A stretch of 16,887 nt of DNA from Pseudoruminococcus sp964385235 (GTDB taxonomy: Bacteria > Bacillota > Clostridia > Oscillospirales > Acutalibacteraceae), in assembly GCA_964385235.1 (NCBI GenBank), contig CAYLOD010000035.1:1-16887 (forward strand), written 5' to 3'. Below are positions 6,019 to 13,942 of this stretch, in pieces. Both the position numbers and the translations under genes were made by a program. The stretch's first letter is position 1, and every line of letters begins with the position of its first letter. The notes under the pieces were generated by a model. The model was not told the DNA's origin. It searched no databases and saw only the letters and a list, made by a program, of their open reading frames with translations.

Positions 6019-6957
6019 ATGAAATATATTTCACTTATTATGAGCATGATATTTATTGTTTTGATTGTTTGCGGCTGTGATAATGCGATCGAGGAAACAA
6101 TAAACCAAACTATAGGTTTAAATGAAAATTCAATGCAAAACTCCGGCATTCAGAATAACTCCGCTCAATCAAATGAAAGTTCATCGCCAAGCTCCGGCAT
6201 TCAGAATAACTCCGCTCAATCAAATGAAAGTTCATCTCCAAGTTCCGGCATTCAGAATAACTCCGCACAATCAGGTGAAAGTTCATCGCCAAGTTCCGGC
6301 ATTCAGAATAACTCCGCTCAATCAGGTGAAAACGATAGACAGAAACTGCCTCAAAGATATTTGATAAAAAATTTTCCAATGATATATCAGCTTCCGGAGC
6401 TGCCTACTGGATGTGAAATAACGGCGCTGACAATGGTTCTCAATTACTACGGCCTTAACGCCGACAAGATGACAATGGCGACAGAATATCTCCCGAAAAA
6501 CAATTACTATGTTTACTATAAAAACGGAATACCTTTCGGCAATGACCTTGATAATTATTTTTTGGGAGATCCCACGACCGCTTACGGATGCGTATGCGGC
6601 GCGGGCGCTCTCGTTACCGCCGCGAACAATTATCTCGAGAACTGCAAAAGCAAAATCAGGGCAAAGGATATTACTGGATCTTCACCCGAAGAATTATATA
6701 GATTAGTTGCCGGAGATACTCCTGTAGTTGTTATGACAACCATAGAAATGGTTGACAGGATAGTGTACGAGGGCTGGTACACCGAAGACGGAAAGTATGT
6801 GAACTGGAGCCAAAGCGACCACGGAGTCGTATTGATTGGATATACCGACGACGCTGTTATCGTCGCCGACCCGCTGTTAGGGCAAGTTAATTACAGCAAA
6901 GCGCAGTTTGAAAAGGTTTTTGCCTCCCGTGGCGGAAAATGTGTTATTTTAAACTGA
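6019..6957 (+). CDS. Lipoprotein with C39-like (Peptidase_C39_2) cysteine peptidase domain and repeat linker
   Basis: A 312-residue surface lipoprotein. MKYISLIMSMIFIVLIVCGC is a lipoprotein signal with the lipid-anchored Cys at 20 (lipobox VCGC, slightly unusual at -2). Residues 42-103 are a Ser/Asn/Gln-rich linker of 17-residue repeats. Residues 115-312 form a C39-like papain-fold domain: Gln124 and Cys132 in QLPELPTGCEITAL, His268 in SDHGVVLIGYTDD, and Asp284 in IVADPLLG give the expected Cys-His-Asp triad, so it looks catalytically intact. Such domains are common in secreted clostridial proteins; the substrate is unknown. I chose ATG 6019 because AAAAGGGGA (6006-6014) precedes it and it begins the signal peptide; an in-frame ATG at 5956 would add 21 residues ahead of the signal and has no good ribosome binding site. 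No partner gene is adjacent. Confidence 0.85.
   Translation: MKYISLIMSMIFIVLIVCGCDNAIEETINQTIGLNENSMQNSGIQNNSAQSNESSSPSSGIQNNSAQSNESSSPSSGIQNNSAQSGESSSPSSGIQNNSAQSGENDRQKLPQRYLIKNFPMIYQLPELPTGCEITALTMVLNYYGLNADKMTMATEYLPKNNYYVYYKNGIPFGNDLDNYFLGDPTTAYGCVCGAGALVTAANNYLENCKSKIRAKDITGSSPEELYRLVAGDTPVVVMTTIEMVDRIVYEGWYTEDGKYVNWSQSDHGVVLIGYTDDAVIVADPLLGQVNYSKAQFEKVFASRGGKCVILN
6142..6330 (+). repeat. Four direct repeats of 51 bp inside the lipoprotein linker
   Basis: Near-identical units begin at 6142, 6193, 6244 and 6295, a spacing of exactly 51 bp. Each encodes SGIQNNSAQS(N/G)ESSSPS; the last unit is cut short at GEND. Differences are a few third-position changes and Asn/Gly at one site. The unit is a multiple of three, so copy number can change without breaking the gene. 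It also leaves other frames open, which accounts for spurious ORFs on both strands here. Confidence 0.93.
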
Positions 6958-6984
6958 TCGGACAAGAAGTCCTCTGTTTCTAAC

Positions 6985-7036
6985 GCGTCGACGGAGCCCG
7001 ATGGGACAGAGCCCGATGGGACGAAGCCCGGCGGGC
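6985..7036. repeat. Second, diverged copy of the 15-bp GC-rich array
   Basis: In the same phase as the array at 396-484: GCGTCGACGGAGCCC (6985), GATGGGACAGAGCCC (7000), GATGGGACGAAGCCC (7015), then the partial GGCGGGC (7030-7036). Both arrays end in a partial unit beginning GGCGGGC. Both lie just downstream of plus-strand genes (this one 27 bp past the lipoprotein stop). No standard terminator is seen between that stop and the trp promoter at 7110. Confidence 0.8.
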
Positions 7037-7109
7037 GGTATGTCACGGGAGAAAACTGATCTAATCTTCATTATTCACGATGATTACTCAAGAACTTAAA
7101 AAATAATTA

Positions 7110-7138
7110 TTGACATTTAACAGATATAGTAGTATAAT
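7110..7138 (+). promoter_or_regulatory. Promoter of the trp operon
   Basis: A perfect TTGACA (7110-7115), a 17-bp spacer and a perfect TATAAT (7133-7138) predict a start at about 7145, just before stem I of the T-box leader. Regulation is expected mainly downstream, by tRNA-dependent antitermination. I see no operator palindrome overlapping the boxes. Confidence 0.9.
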
Positions 7139-7144
7139 TCAAAA

Positions 7145-7427
7145 TATAGTTAAAACCGATGAACAAGAGTAGTAGGGTTTTTGAGATATGCCAAGAGAGC
7201 CGGCGGTTGGTGTGAGTTCGGCTGTATCCGTAACCCGAATGGACTTGTAAGGGCGGCAGGAAACCGACTTTTCGGGAGTAATGGCTGACGGGAACCCTGT
7301 CCGTTATCAGTGGGGTGCGTATGAAGTACGCAGAACGAGTGGGCGTTTTTGCCAATTTGGGTGGTACCGCAGAAGCTTATGGCTTTTGTCCCAGGGAGAT
7401 TGTTTCCTTGAGATAAAAGCCTTTTTT
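7145..7427 (+). promoter_or_regulatory. T-box riboswitch, tRNA-Trp specific, controlling trpEGDCFBA
   Basis: A full T-box leader. Stem I base: ACAAG (7163-7167) pairs with CTTGT (7244-7248). The specifier loop is AGTAGTA (7168-7174) opposite GAATGGA (7237-7243), with specifier UGG (Trp) at 7240-7242. Stem I then continues with GGGTT/AACCC (7175-7179/7232-7236) and a distal AGCCG/CGGCT arm. GCGTA/TACGC forms stem III near 7318-7333. The T-box sequence TTTGGGTGGTACCGC (about 7356-7370) gives the UGGU bulge for the tRNA acceptor end. Antiterminator: TGGG (7358-7361) with CCCA (7390-7393), and AGAAGC (7371-7376) with GCTTTT (7382-7387). This is mutually exclusive with the terminator that uses 7381-7390. 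Uncharged tRNA-Trp should favour read-through into trpE. Confidence 0.95.
7381..7427 (+). terminator. T-box regulated intrinsic terminator
   Basis: GGCTTTTGTC (7381-7390) pairs with GATAAAAGCC (7412-7421, one G-U pair), followed directly by TTTTTT (7422-7427) and further T-runs. The left arm is shared with the antiterminator, which makes it the switchable terminator of the trp leader. trpE begins 39 bp downstream. Confidence 0.92.
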
Positions 7428-7466
7428 AATTTTTTTAATTATTTTATATAAAGTGAGGTAAACAAA

Positions 7467-8921
7467 ATGATAAAGCCGTCGTGTGATGAGATAGTTGAGC
7501 TTGCCAAAAGCTATAATACGATTCCTGTTTGTAAGGAAATATTAGCTGATATAATCACACCGATTACGCTCCTTCGCAGAATAGCCGCCTCAAAAAAGCG
7601 CTTTTTCCTGCTTGAGAGTATTGAGGGAGGAGAAAAGTGGGGGAGATATTCGTTTATAGGCTATGACCCCATTATGCGTATAAGCTGCAAAAACTCCGTT
7701 GTCGTTACGGAAAAAAACGGCAGTGAGGAAAGAACAGAAACAAAAAAACCCCTTGAAGTTCTGCGCTCGGTATTAAAGAATTACAAATCTCCAAGCCTGA
7801 AGGAATTACCCCCGTTTACAGGCGGTCTTGTCGGATATTTTGCTTATTCAATGATAGGCTATGCCGAACCGAAACTGAAAATAAAGAGCGGTGATTTTAA
7901 CGATTATGACGTTATGCTTTTTGACAAGGTAATAGCATATGACCACCTGAAGCAAAAGATCTGTGTCATAGTAAATATGTCAACTGACAAGATTCTCGAA
8001 AATTACGGGAAGGCTACCGCTGAAATAGAAAAAATAATAAACCTGATAAACGACGTTTCGCCGCTTCCGGAGCTTAAAGGCAGAATGAAGTCCGAATTTG
8101 AATGCAATGTCACGCACGACGAATACTGCGGCATCATTGAGAGAACGAAGGAATATATTCGCGACGGAGATATTTTTCAGGCGGTTATTTCAAGAAAATT
8201 CACCTGTAAATACGAGGGCAGCCTTATAAACGCCTACCGCCTTTTAAGGACTATAAACCCGTCGCCGTATATGGTGTTCATGAATATTGACGGAGATGAG
8301 ATAATAAGCACATCTCCCGAAACACTCGTTCGTTTGCAAAACGGCAGGCTTTACACATTTCCTGTTGCCGGATCAAGACCCAGAGGGAAAACAGATGAGG
8401 AGGATGCCGCTCTCGAGGAGTCGCTTTTAAGCGACGCTAAGGAGCTTTCCGAGCACAATATGCTCGTTGACCTCGGCAGAAACGACCTCGGCAGAATATC
8501 AAAGTTTGATTCCGTTGAAGTCACAAGGTATATGGATATTCACAGATATTCCAAGATAATGCACATATGTTCTCAGGTTGAATCGTACATTAGGGACGAC
8601 TGCGACGCCATGGACGCTATCGAGTCGGTTCTGCCCGCGGGAACGCTTTCGGGCGCGCCAAAGATAAGAGCCTGTGAGATAATCGAGGAGCAGGAATCGC
8701 TCCCGCGTGACATTTACGGAGGAGCGCTCGGATATATGGACTTTTCGGGCAATCTCGATACATGTATAGCGATACGCATGGCTGTCAAGAAAGACGATAA
8801 TGTTTATATTCAGGCAGGCGGAGGCATAGTCGCCGACAGTAACCCGCAGAGCGAATACGAGGAATCCGCGAACAAGGCTGCCGCCGTAATGAACGCGGTC
8901 AGAAATGCTCAAGAGCTTTAA
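7467..8921 (+). CDS. trpE: Anthranilate synthase component I
   Basis: A 484-residue chorismate-utilising enzyme that, with TrpG, converts chorismate and glutamine to anthranilate, the first committed step to tryptophan. Seen in order: the N-terminal LLES motif (48-51), the tryptophan feedback-binding element; RDGDIFQAVISRKF (232-245); NPSPYMVFM; the active-site run ISTSPETLVRL; VAGSRPRGKT (300-309); LVDLGRNDLGRIS; LPAGTLSGAPKIRACEIIEE (389-408); and GGALGYMDFSGNLD. Length is usual for the family. The LPAGTLSGAPK and GSRPRGKT forms and the operon context argue for TrpE rather than PabB. ATG 7467 is preceded by GTGAGGT. It is the first gene of the operon behind the Trp T-box. Both transcription (via tRNA charging) and enzyme activity (via LLES) are therefore probably tryptophan-sensitive. 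Confidence 0.96.
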   Translation: MIKPSCDEIVELAKSYNTIPVCKEILADIITPITLLRRIAASKKRFFLLESIEGGEKWGRYSFIGYDPIMRISCKNSVVVTEKNGSEERTETKKPLEVLRSVLKNYKSPSLKELPPFTGGLVGYFAYSMIGYAEPKLKIKSGDFNDYDVMLFDKVIAYDHLKQKICVIVNMSTDKILENYGKATAEIEKIINLINDVSPLPELKGRMKSEFECNVTHDEYCGIIERTKEYIRDGDIFQAVISRKFTCKYEGSLINAYRLLRTINPSPYMVFMNIDGDEIISTSPETLVRLQNGRLYTFPVAGSRPRGKTDEEDAALEESLLSDAKELSEHNMLVDLGRNDLGRISKFDSVEVTRYMDIHRYSKIMHICSQVESYIRDDCDAMDAIESVLPAGTLSGAPKIRACEIIEEQESLPRDIYGGALGYMDFSGNLDTCIAIRMAVKKDDNVYIQAGGGIVADSNPQSEYEESANKAAAVMNAVRNAQEL

Positions 8922-8936
8922 AAAGGGGTGATAAAT

Positions 8937-9506
8937 ATGATACTTCTTATTGACAATTATGACAGCTTCTCATATAACCTTGTTCAGCTCGCGGGTTCAA
9001 TCAATCCCGACATCAAAGTTATACGAAATGACGAGCTTACAGTAGGTGAGATTCGCGCGCTTGATCCGTCACACATAATTCTTTCTCCGGGACCGTGCTA
9101 TCCTAAGGACGCGGGAATATGCGAGGAGGCGGCGGTTCGGCTTTCCGACTTTCCGATACTCGGCGTCTGTCTTGGCCATCAGGCTATATGCGAGGCATAC
9201 GGAGGGAAGATAGTCCACGCGAAACAGCTCATGCACGGCAAAATGAGTATTGTCGATATAGATAACTCATGTCCGATTTTTGAGGGTTTGCCGAACAAAA
9301 TGGAAGCCGCGCGCTATCATTCGCTTATAGCGGACAGCGATACTCTGCCGGAGTGCCTTGAGGTCACGTCGCGTGACTCGATAGGGGAGATAATGGCTGT
9401 CAGACACAAGGAGAAAAACGTCTACGGCGTACAGTTCCACCCCGAGTCGATTTTGACGCCATTGGGCAAAACGATTATAAGCAACTTCTTATCCATAAAA
9501 AAATAA
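8937..9506 (+). CDS. trpG: Anthranilate synthase component II (glutamine amidotransferase)
   Basis: A 189-residue class-I glutamine amidotransferase that supplies ammonia to TrpE. MILLIDNYDSFSYNLVQ is the standard start. The oxyanion-region motif is ILSPGPCYPKDAG, the nucleophile is Cys78 in LGVCLGHQAIC, and His168 and Glu170 in QFHPESIL complete the triad. It is a stand-alone subunit, not fused to TrpE or TrpD. I chose ATG 8937 because AAAAGGGGTG (8921-8930) gives correct spacing and the family N terminus; an in-frame GTG at 8928 lies inside that site. Some organisms share this subunit with PabB for folate; no pab gene is present here. The gap to trpE is 15 bp, indicating co-transcription. 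Confidence 0.95.
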   Translation: MILLIDNYDSFSYNLVQLAGSINPDIKVIRNDELTVGEIRALDPSHIILSPGPCYPKDAGICEEAAVRLSDFPILGVCLGHQAICEAYGGKIVHAKQLMHGKMSIVDIDNSCPIFEGLPNKMEAARYHSLIADSDTLPECLEVTSRDSIGEIMAVRHKEKNVYGVQFHPESILTPLGKTIISNFLSIKK

Positions 9507-9532
9507 ACAATTAAATTTTGGAGGTATGCAAG

Positions 9533-10546
9533 ATGATAAGAGAAGCAATACACAAGCTGGTTTTGGGAGAAAATCTCAGCGTTGAGGAAACTGAAGCGGT
9601 CATGCGCGAGATCATGGAGGGTAATGCTACGAACGCGCAAATAGCCGCGTTTGTAACCGCTCTGAGGATTAAGGGTGAAACTGTTGACGAAATAACTGCC
9701 TGCGCGAGCGTTATGCGTGAAAAAGCTGTTAAGCTGAATACAAGCGGCAGCGTCTTTGAAATTGTCGGCACAGGCGGCGACGAGGTTGGAACATTTAATA
9801 TCTCAACCACCTCCGCTTTCGTTATATCCGCGGGCGGTGTACCCGTCGCAAAGCACGGCAACAGAAGTGTGTCGAGCAAAAGCGGCGCGGCTGATGTTCT
9901 TGAGAACCTCGGCGCGAAAATCACACTCTCTCATGAGCAGAGCGAGAAAGTTCTTGCCGACTGCGGCTTCACGTTTATGTTTGCGCCAAGCTATCATGCT
10001 TCATTAAAGTATGCCGCGCCTGTCAGAAAGGAAATCGGGATAAGGACAGTATTTAATATTCTCGGTCCTCTTACAAACCCCGCCTTTGCTCCGTTGCAGC
10101 TTATGGGCGTATATGAGGATCCGCTCGTCCGTCCTATGGCGGAGGTACTGAAAAATCTCGGCGTCACATCGGGTATGGTAGTTTGCGGAGATCACAGACT
10201 TGACGAGGCAACTGTTACGGGTGATAACCTTATTTGCGAGATTAAGGACGGCGAAATTAAGGAGTTCACTCTTAACCCCGAAACGCTCGGATTCAGGAAA
10301 GCGGCTCTTGACGACATAATAGGCGGTACTCCCGAGGATAACGCGCAGATCACCCGTGATATTCTCTCCGGAAAGCTCAAGGACGCGAAGCGCGATACAG
10401 TAGTCCTTAATTCTGCGCTCGGCTTCTGTATAGCCGGCAGGACTGCGACAATAGAGGGAGGCGTAGTGCTTGCGAACGATATAATAGACAGCGGCAAGGC
10501 AAGCGCACAGCTTGAAAAGTATGTAAGTCTCACAAATGAGTATTAA
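9533..10546 (+). CDS. trpD: Anthranilate phosphoribosyltransferase
   Basis: A 337-residue enzyme that joins anthranilate to PRPP. After an N-terminal helical domain, the PRPP-binding GTGGDEVGTFNISTTSAF starts at 79 and KHGNRSVSSKSGAADVLENL starts at 107, both typical of TrpD; later come RTVFNILGPLTNPA and a conserved DE pair in RLDEATVTG. Length matches the family. ATG 9533 follows GGAGGT (9520-9525) at 7 nt. An in-frame TTG at 9518 would include the ribosome binding site in the gene and is rejected. The gap to trpG is 26 bp. Confidence 0.95.
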   Translation: MIREAIHKLVLGENLSVEETEAVMREIMEGNATNAQIAAFVTALRIKGETVDEITACASVMREKAVKLNTSGSVFEIVGTGGDEVGTFNISTTSAFVISAGGVPVAKHGNRSVSSKSGAADVLENLGAKITLSHEQSEKVLADCGFTFMFAPSYHASLKYAAPVRKEIGIRTVFNILGPLTNPAFAPLQLMGVYEDPLVRPMAEVLKNLGVTSGMVVCGDHRLDEATVTGDNLICEIKDGEIKEFTLNPETLGFRKAALDDIIGGTPEDNAQITRDILSGKLKDAKRDTVVLNSALGFCIAGRTATIEGGVVLANDIIDSGKASAQLEKYVSLTNEY

Positions 10547-10557
10547 GGAGAGATAAG

Positions 10558-11331
10558 ATGATTCTTGACACACTGGCGGAATCAACGAGGAAACGAATTG
10601 AGGCGAGAAAGCTTATCACTCCGATTGAAAAGCTGAAAAGAAAAGCGTCTTTGCTCGGAATAGGCGGTTTTGAGTTTGAAAACGCGCTTAAAAATAAAGA
10701 TATGGCGTTTATATGCGAAGTCAAAAAAGCGTCGCCGTCAAAAGGCGTTATAGCGGAACGTTTTCCGTATCTCGAGATCGCTTCCGAATATGAAAGGGCG
10801 GGCGCTGATGCTGTTTCTGTTCTTACCGAACCTGAATATTTTAAGGGCAGCGATGATTTTCTCCGTGAAATAAGCAAGACCGTTTCCTTACCGCTTCTGC
10901 GAAAGGACTTCACGATCGATGAGTATATGATTTACGAGGCGAGGATTATGGGAGCTTCCGCCGTGCTTCTCATATGCGCTTTGCTCGACACGGAAACATT
11001 AAAGCAATATATCGAAATATGTGACAGTCTGGGGCTTTCCGCTCTCGTTGAGGCTCATACCGCTGAGGAGGTCAAGTCGGCGCTGACAGCGGGGGCGAGG
11101 GTGATAGGAGTTAATAACCGCGACCTGAGAACCTTTGAGGTGGATATAGAGAACTGTATGCGTCTGCGCTCGATAGTGCCCGATGATGTTGTTTTCGTTG
11201 CCGAGAGCGGTATCAAAACAGCAGATGACATAAGGCGACTGCGCGCGGCAAAAGTAAATGCCGTTCTTATCGGTGAAACTCTCATGCGCGCCGACGACAA
11301 AAAAGCAGCGCTTGAAGCGTTAAAGGGCTGA
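10558..11331 (+). CDS. trpC: Indole-3-glycerol phosphate synthase
   Basis: A 257-residue TIM barrel that cyclises and decarboxylates CdRP to indole-3-glycerol phosphate. Catalytic and binding positions are visible: Glu54 and Lys56 in CEVKKASPSKG, Lys116 in LPLLRKDFTIDEYMIYEAR, Glu165 in SALVEAHTAEE, Asn186 in VIGVNNRDLRTF, and the phosphate-binding AESGIKTADDIRRL and LIGETLMR. It is monofunctional; TrpF is a separate gene downstream. The ATG follows AAGGAGAGATAAG, with only 11 bp from the trpD stop. Confidence 0.95.
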   Translation: MILDTLAESTRKRIEARKLITPIEKLKRKASLLGIGGFEFENALKNKDMAFICEVKKASPSKGVIAERFPYLEIASEYERAGADAVSVLTEPEYFKGSDDFLREISKTVSLPLLRKDFTIDEYMIYEARIMGASAVLLICALLDTETLKQYIEICDSLGLSALVEAHTAEEVKSALTAGARVIGVNNRDLRTFEVDIENCMRLRSIVPDDVVFVAESGIKTADDIRRLRAAKVNAVLIGETLMRADDKKAALEALKG

Positions 11332-11357
11332 ATTATGCGGAGGAGTGATATACTGCT

Positions 11358-11969
11358 ATGCCGAAAATCAAAATATGCGGTTTAAAGCGTATGGAGGATA
11401 TTGAAGCCGTCAACGAGTATAAGCCGGACTATATAGGTTTTGTTTTTGCGGGGAAAAAGCGGTATATAGAGCCGCGGACAGCGCACGTCCTTAAGCAAAA
11501 CCTTTCTCCCGGGATAAAATCTGTCGGAGTATTTGTCAATGCCGACACGGAATTTGTTGCGAATCTTGCCGCTGAGGGAACAATAGATATGATTCAGCTT
11601 CACGGTGACGAGGACGCGGAGTATATCAGCCGCTTGCGTGAGAAGACAGACGCACCGATTATTAAAGCGGTCAGAGTGAGAGCGGTAAGCGACATATATG
11701 AATGCGAGAAACTGCCGTGCGACTATATGCTTTTTGACACATTTGTGAAGGACAGTTATGGCGGCAGCGGTGTGACGTTTGACTGGAGAATGATTCCGAA
11801 AGTCAGCAAGCCGTTTTTCCTCGCGGGAGGCTTGTCGGAAAAAAATATCGCCGCGGCGGCGGGGATAAATCCGTTTTGCCTTGATATAAGCAGCGGCGTC
11901 GAAACCGACGGCTTTAAGGATAGAGAAAAAATAAAAAAAGTAATAGAGATCGTTAGGAGTGAAAAATAA
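11358..11969 (+). CDS. trpF: Phosphoribosylanthranilate isomerase
   Basis: A 203-residue TIM barrel performing the Amadori rearrangement of phosphoribosylanthranilate to CdRP. The general base Cys7 is in KIKICGLKRMEDI and the general acid Asp127 in MLFDTFVKDSYGGSG. QLHGDED and FLAGGLSEKNI are also standard. The Shine-Dalgarno sequence GGAGGAG (11339-11345) lies 12 nt from the ATG, rather long, so translation may be weaker than for its neighbours. The stop codon shares one base with the trpB start (TAATG at 11967-11971), implying translational coupling. Confidence 0.95.
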   Translation: MPKIKICGLKRMEDIEAVNEYKPDYIGFVFAGKKRYIEPRTAHVLKQNLSPGIKSVGVFVNADTEFVANLAAEGTIDMIQLHGDEDAEYISRLREKTDAPIIKAVRVRAVSDIYECEKLPCDYMLFDTFVKDSYGGSGVTFDWRMIPKVSKPFFLAGGLSEKNIAAAAGINPFCLDISSGVETDGFKDREKIKKVIEIVRSEK

Positions 11970-13153
11970 TGTCCAAGGGAAAGTTTGGTATTCACGGCGG
12001 GCAGTATATCCCCGAAACATTGATGAATGCCGTAATAGAGCTTGAGCAGGCATATAATAAGTACAAAGATGATCCTGAATTTAACGAGGAATTGCAGACG
12101 CTTTTTAATGAATATGCGGGCAGACCCTCACTTCTGTATTATGCCGAGCATATGACGAGCGACCTCGGCGGAGCAAAGATATATCTTAAACGTGAGGATC
12201 TGAACCATACCGGCTCACATAAGATAAATAACGTTATCGGTCAGATGCTGCTTGCCAAGAAAATGGGCAAGACGCGTGTTATAGCCGAAACGGGAGCGGG
12301 ACAGCACGGAGTCGCTACTGCCACCGTTGCCGCGCTCATGGGTATGGAATGTGAGATATATATGGGCGAAACGGATACTCAACGTCAGGCGCTTAATGTA
12401 TATCGCATGGAGCTTCTCGGCGCAAAGGTGCATTCTGTGACAAGCGGCACAAAAACACTTAAAGACGCTGTAAACGAAACGATGCGTGAGTGGACAGCGA
12501 GAATAGAGGACACACACTATGTGCTTGGGTCTGTAATGGGTCCGCACCCGTTCCCTACTATTGTTCGTGACTTTCAGTCGGTCATAAGCAGAGAGATTAA
12601 GAGCCAGATGCTTGAAAAGGAGGGCAGACTTCCCGACGCGGTTATCGCCTGCGTAGGCGGCGGCAGCAACGCTATGGGAGCGTTTTATAACTTCATAGAG
12701 GACAAAGACGTTCGCCTTATCGGCTGTGAGGCTGCGGGGCGCGGCGTTGATACGGGACTGACCGCCGCTACTATATCAAAGGGGAGCCTCGGAATATTCC
12801 ACGGCATGAAGTCGTATTTTTGTCAGGACGAGTATGGGCAGATCGCCCCTGTATATTCAATTTCAGCGGGACTTGACTACCCGGGAATAGGGCCCGAGCA
12901 CGCTCATCTCCACGACATCGGCAGAGCGGAATATGTGCCTGTCACAGACGATGAAGCAGTAGACGCTTTCGAGTATCTGTCGAGAACAGAGGGAATCATT
13001 CCCGCGATCGAGAGCGCGCACGCTGTCGCATACGCAATGAAGCTTGCGCCTGCCATGCCTAAGGACAAGATAATCGTTATAAACATATCGGGACGCGGGG
13101 ATAAGGACGTTGCCGCGATAGCAAGATACAGGGGGATTGACATTCATGAATAG
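11969..13153 (+). CDS. trpB: Tryptophan synthase beta chain (TrpB1 type)
   Basis: A 394-residue PLP enzyme that condenses indole with serine. PLP lysine Lys85 is in NHTGSHKINNVIGQ and catalytic Glu107 in AETGAGQHGVATATVA. The phosphate-binding GGGSNAMGAF and the C-terminal NISGRGDKD with the pyridine-nitrogen serine are intact. The N-terminal FGIHGGQYIPETLM, the length and the neighbouring trpA indicate the ordinary TrpB1 that pairs with TrpA, not TrpB2. AGGAG at 11955-11959 precedes the ATG by 9 nt. It overlaps trpF by 1 nt and trpA by 8 nt. Confidence 0.97.
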   Translation: MSKGKFGIHGGQYIPETLMNAVIELEQAYNKYKDDPEFNEELQTLFNEYAGRPSLLYYAEHMTSDLGGAKIYLKREDLNHTGSHKINNVIGQMLLAKKMGKTRVIAETGAGQHGVATATVAALMGMECEIYMGETDTQRQALNVYRMELLGAKVHSVTSGTKTLKDAVNETMREWTARIEDTHYVLGSVMGPHPFPTIVRDFQSVISREIKSQMLEKEGRLPDAVIACVGGGSNAMGAFYNFIEDKDVRLIGCEAAGRGVDTGLTAATISKGSLGIFHGMKSYFCQDEYGQIAPVYSISAGLDYPGIGPEHAHLHDIGRAEYVPVTDDEAVDAFEYLSRTEGIIPAIESAHAVAYAMKLAPAMPKDKIIVINISGRGDKDVAAIARYRGIDIHE

Positions 13154-13922
13154 AGTGAAAAAAGCATTTGAAAACGGCAAGGCGTTTATCCCGTTTGTTA
13201 CGGCGGGCGATCCTGACCTTGAAACCACCGAAAACATGATACTGGCCATGGTTGATGCGGGAGCGGATCTCATCGAAATAGGCATTCCGTTTTCAGACCC
13301 TATTGCCGAAGGCGTCGTTATTCAGTCTGCTGATGAACGCGCCCTCAAAAGCGGCACGACTACTGACAGGATTTTTGATATGGTCAGATCCCTCAGGGGA
13401 AAAACCGATATACCGCTTGCGTTCATGACATACATAAATCCGATTTTCGTTTACGGCTGCGAGCGCTTTATTAAGACCTCAAAGGAATGCGGGATAGATG
13501 CTCTTATTGTTCCCGATTTGCCGTTTGAGGAGAAAGGGGAAATATCAGACATATGCAAAAATTATGATATTCGCCTTATCTCGCTTGTTGCCCCGACGTC
13601 ACACGAGAGGATTTCCGATATCGCAAGAGATGCGGAGGGGTTTGTCTATATCGTTTCATCTCTCGGCGTAACAGGCGTACGAAGCGAAATAAAAACGGAT
13701 ATAGCGGAGATGGTGAACCTTATTAAGCGGGCTAAAGACATACCGTGCGCCGTTGGATTTGGCATATCTACGCCTGAGCAGGCGGCAAAAATGGCGTCGC
13801 TGTCTGACGGAGCCATTATCGGCAGCGCTATTGAACGCATCATTGAAAAGTACGGACGAAACAGCGTACAGCCTGTTGCGGATTATGTAAAAAAAATGGC
13901 CGGCGCGGTTCATTCTCTTTAA
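13146..13922 (+). CDS. trpA: Tryptophan synthase alpha chain
   Basis: A 258-residue TIM barrel that cleaves indole-3-glycerol phosphate and passes indole to TrpB. The catalytic pair Glu44 (DLIEIGIPFSDP) and Asp51 are present, followed by AEGVVIQSADERAL, the substrate-phosphate loop VSSLGVTGVRSE, and VGFGISTPEQ. The ATG at 13146 lies inside the end of trpB (8-nt overlap) with GGGGGA (13131-13136) as ribosome binding site. An in-frame TTG at 13137 sits right after the GGGGGA and is less likely. It is the last gene of the operon; a strong terminator follows 20 bp later. Confidence 0.96.
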   Translation: MNRVKKAFENGKAFIPFVTAGDPDLETTENMILAMVDAGADLIEIGIPFSDPIAEGVVIQSADERALKSGTTTDRIFDMVRSLRGKTDIPLAFMTYINPIFVYGCERFIKTSKECGIDALIVPDLPFEEKGEISDICKNYDIRLISLVAPTSHERISDIARDAEGFVYIVSSLGVTGVRSEIKTDIAEMVNLIKRAKDIPCAVGFGISTPEQAAKMASLSDGAIIGSAIERIIEKYGRNSVQPVADYVKKMAGAVHSL

Positions 13923-13942
13923 GATATATTTACGGCAATAAT

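Noticed and set aside
6110..6379. Minus- and plus-strand ORFs over the 51-bp repeats
   Set aside because: The repeat unit is a multiple of three without stops, so neighbouring frames stay open by construction. Only the lipoprotein frame has a signal peptide and a domain.
7107..7355. Minus-strand ORF of 82 codons over the T-box leader
   Set aside because: The region is a structured RNA leader on the plus strand, and its pairings explain the sequence.
10004..10585. Minus-strand ORF of 193 codons over trpD
   Set aside because: It is antisense to the conserved trpD sequence and has no motif or ribosome binding site support.
11382..12053. Minus-strand ORF of 223 codons across trpF and the trpB start
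   Set aside because: It is antisense to two unambiguous enzymes and has no recognisable domain.
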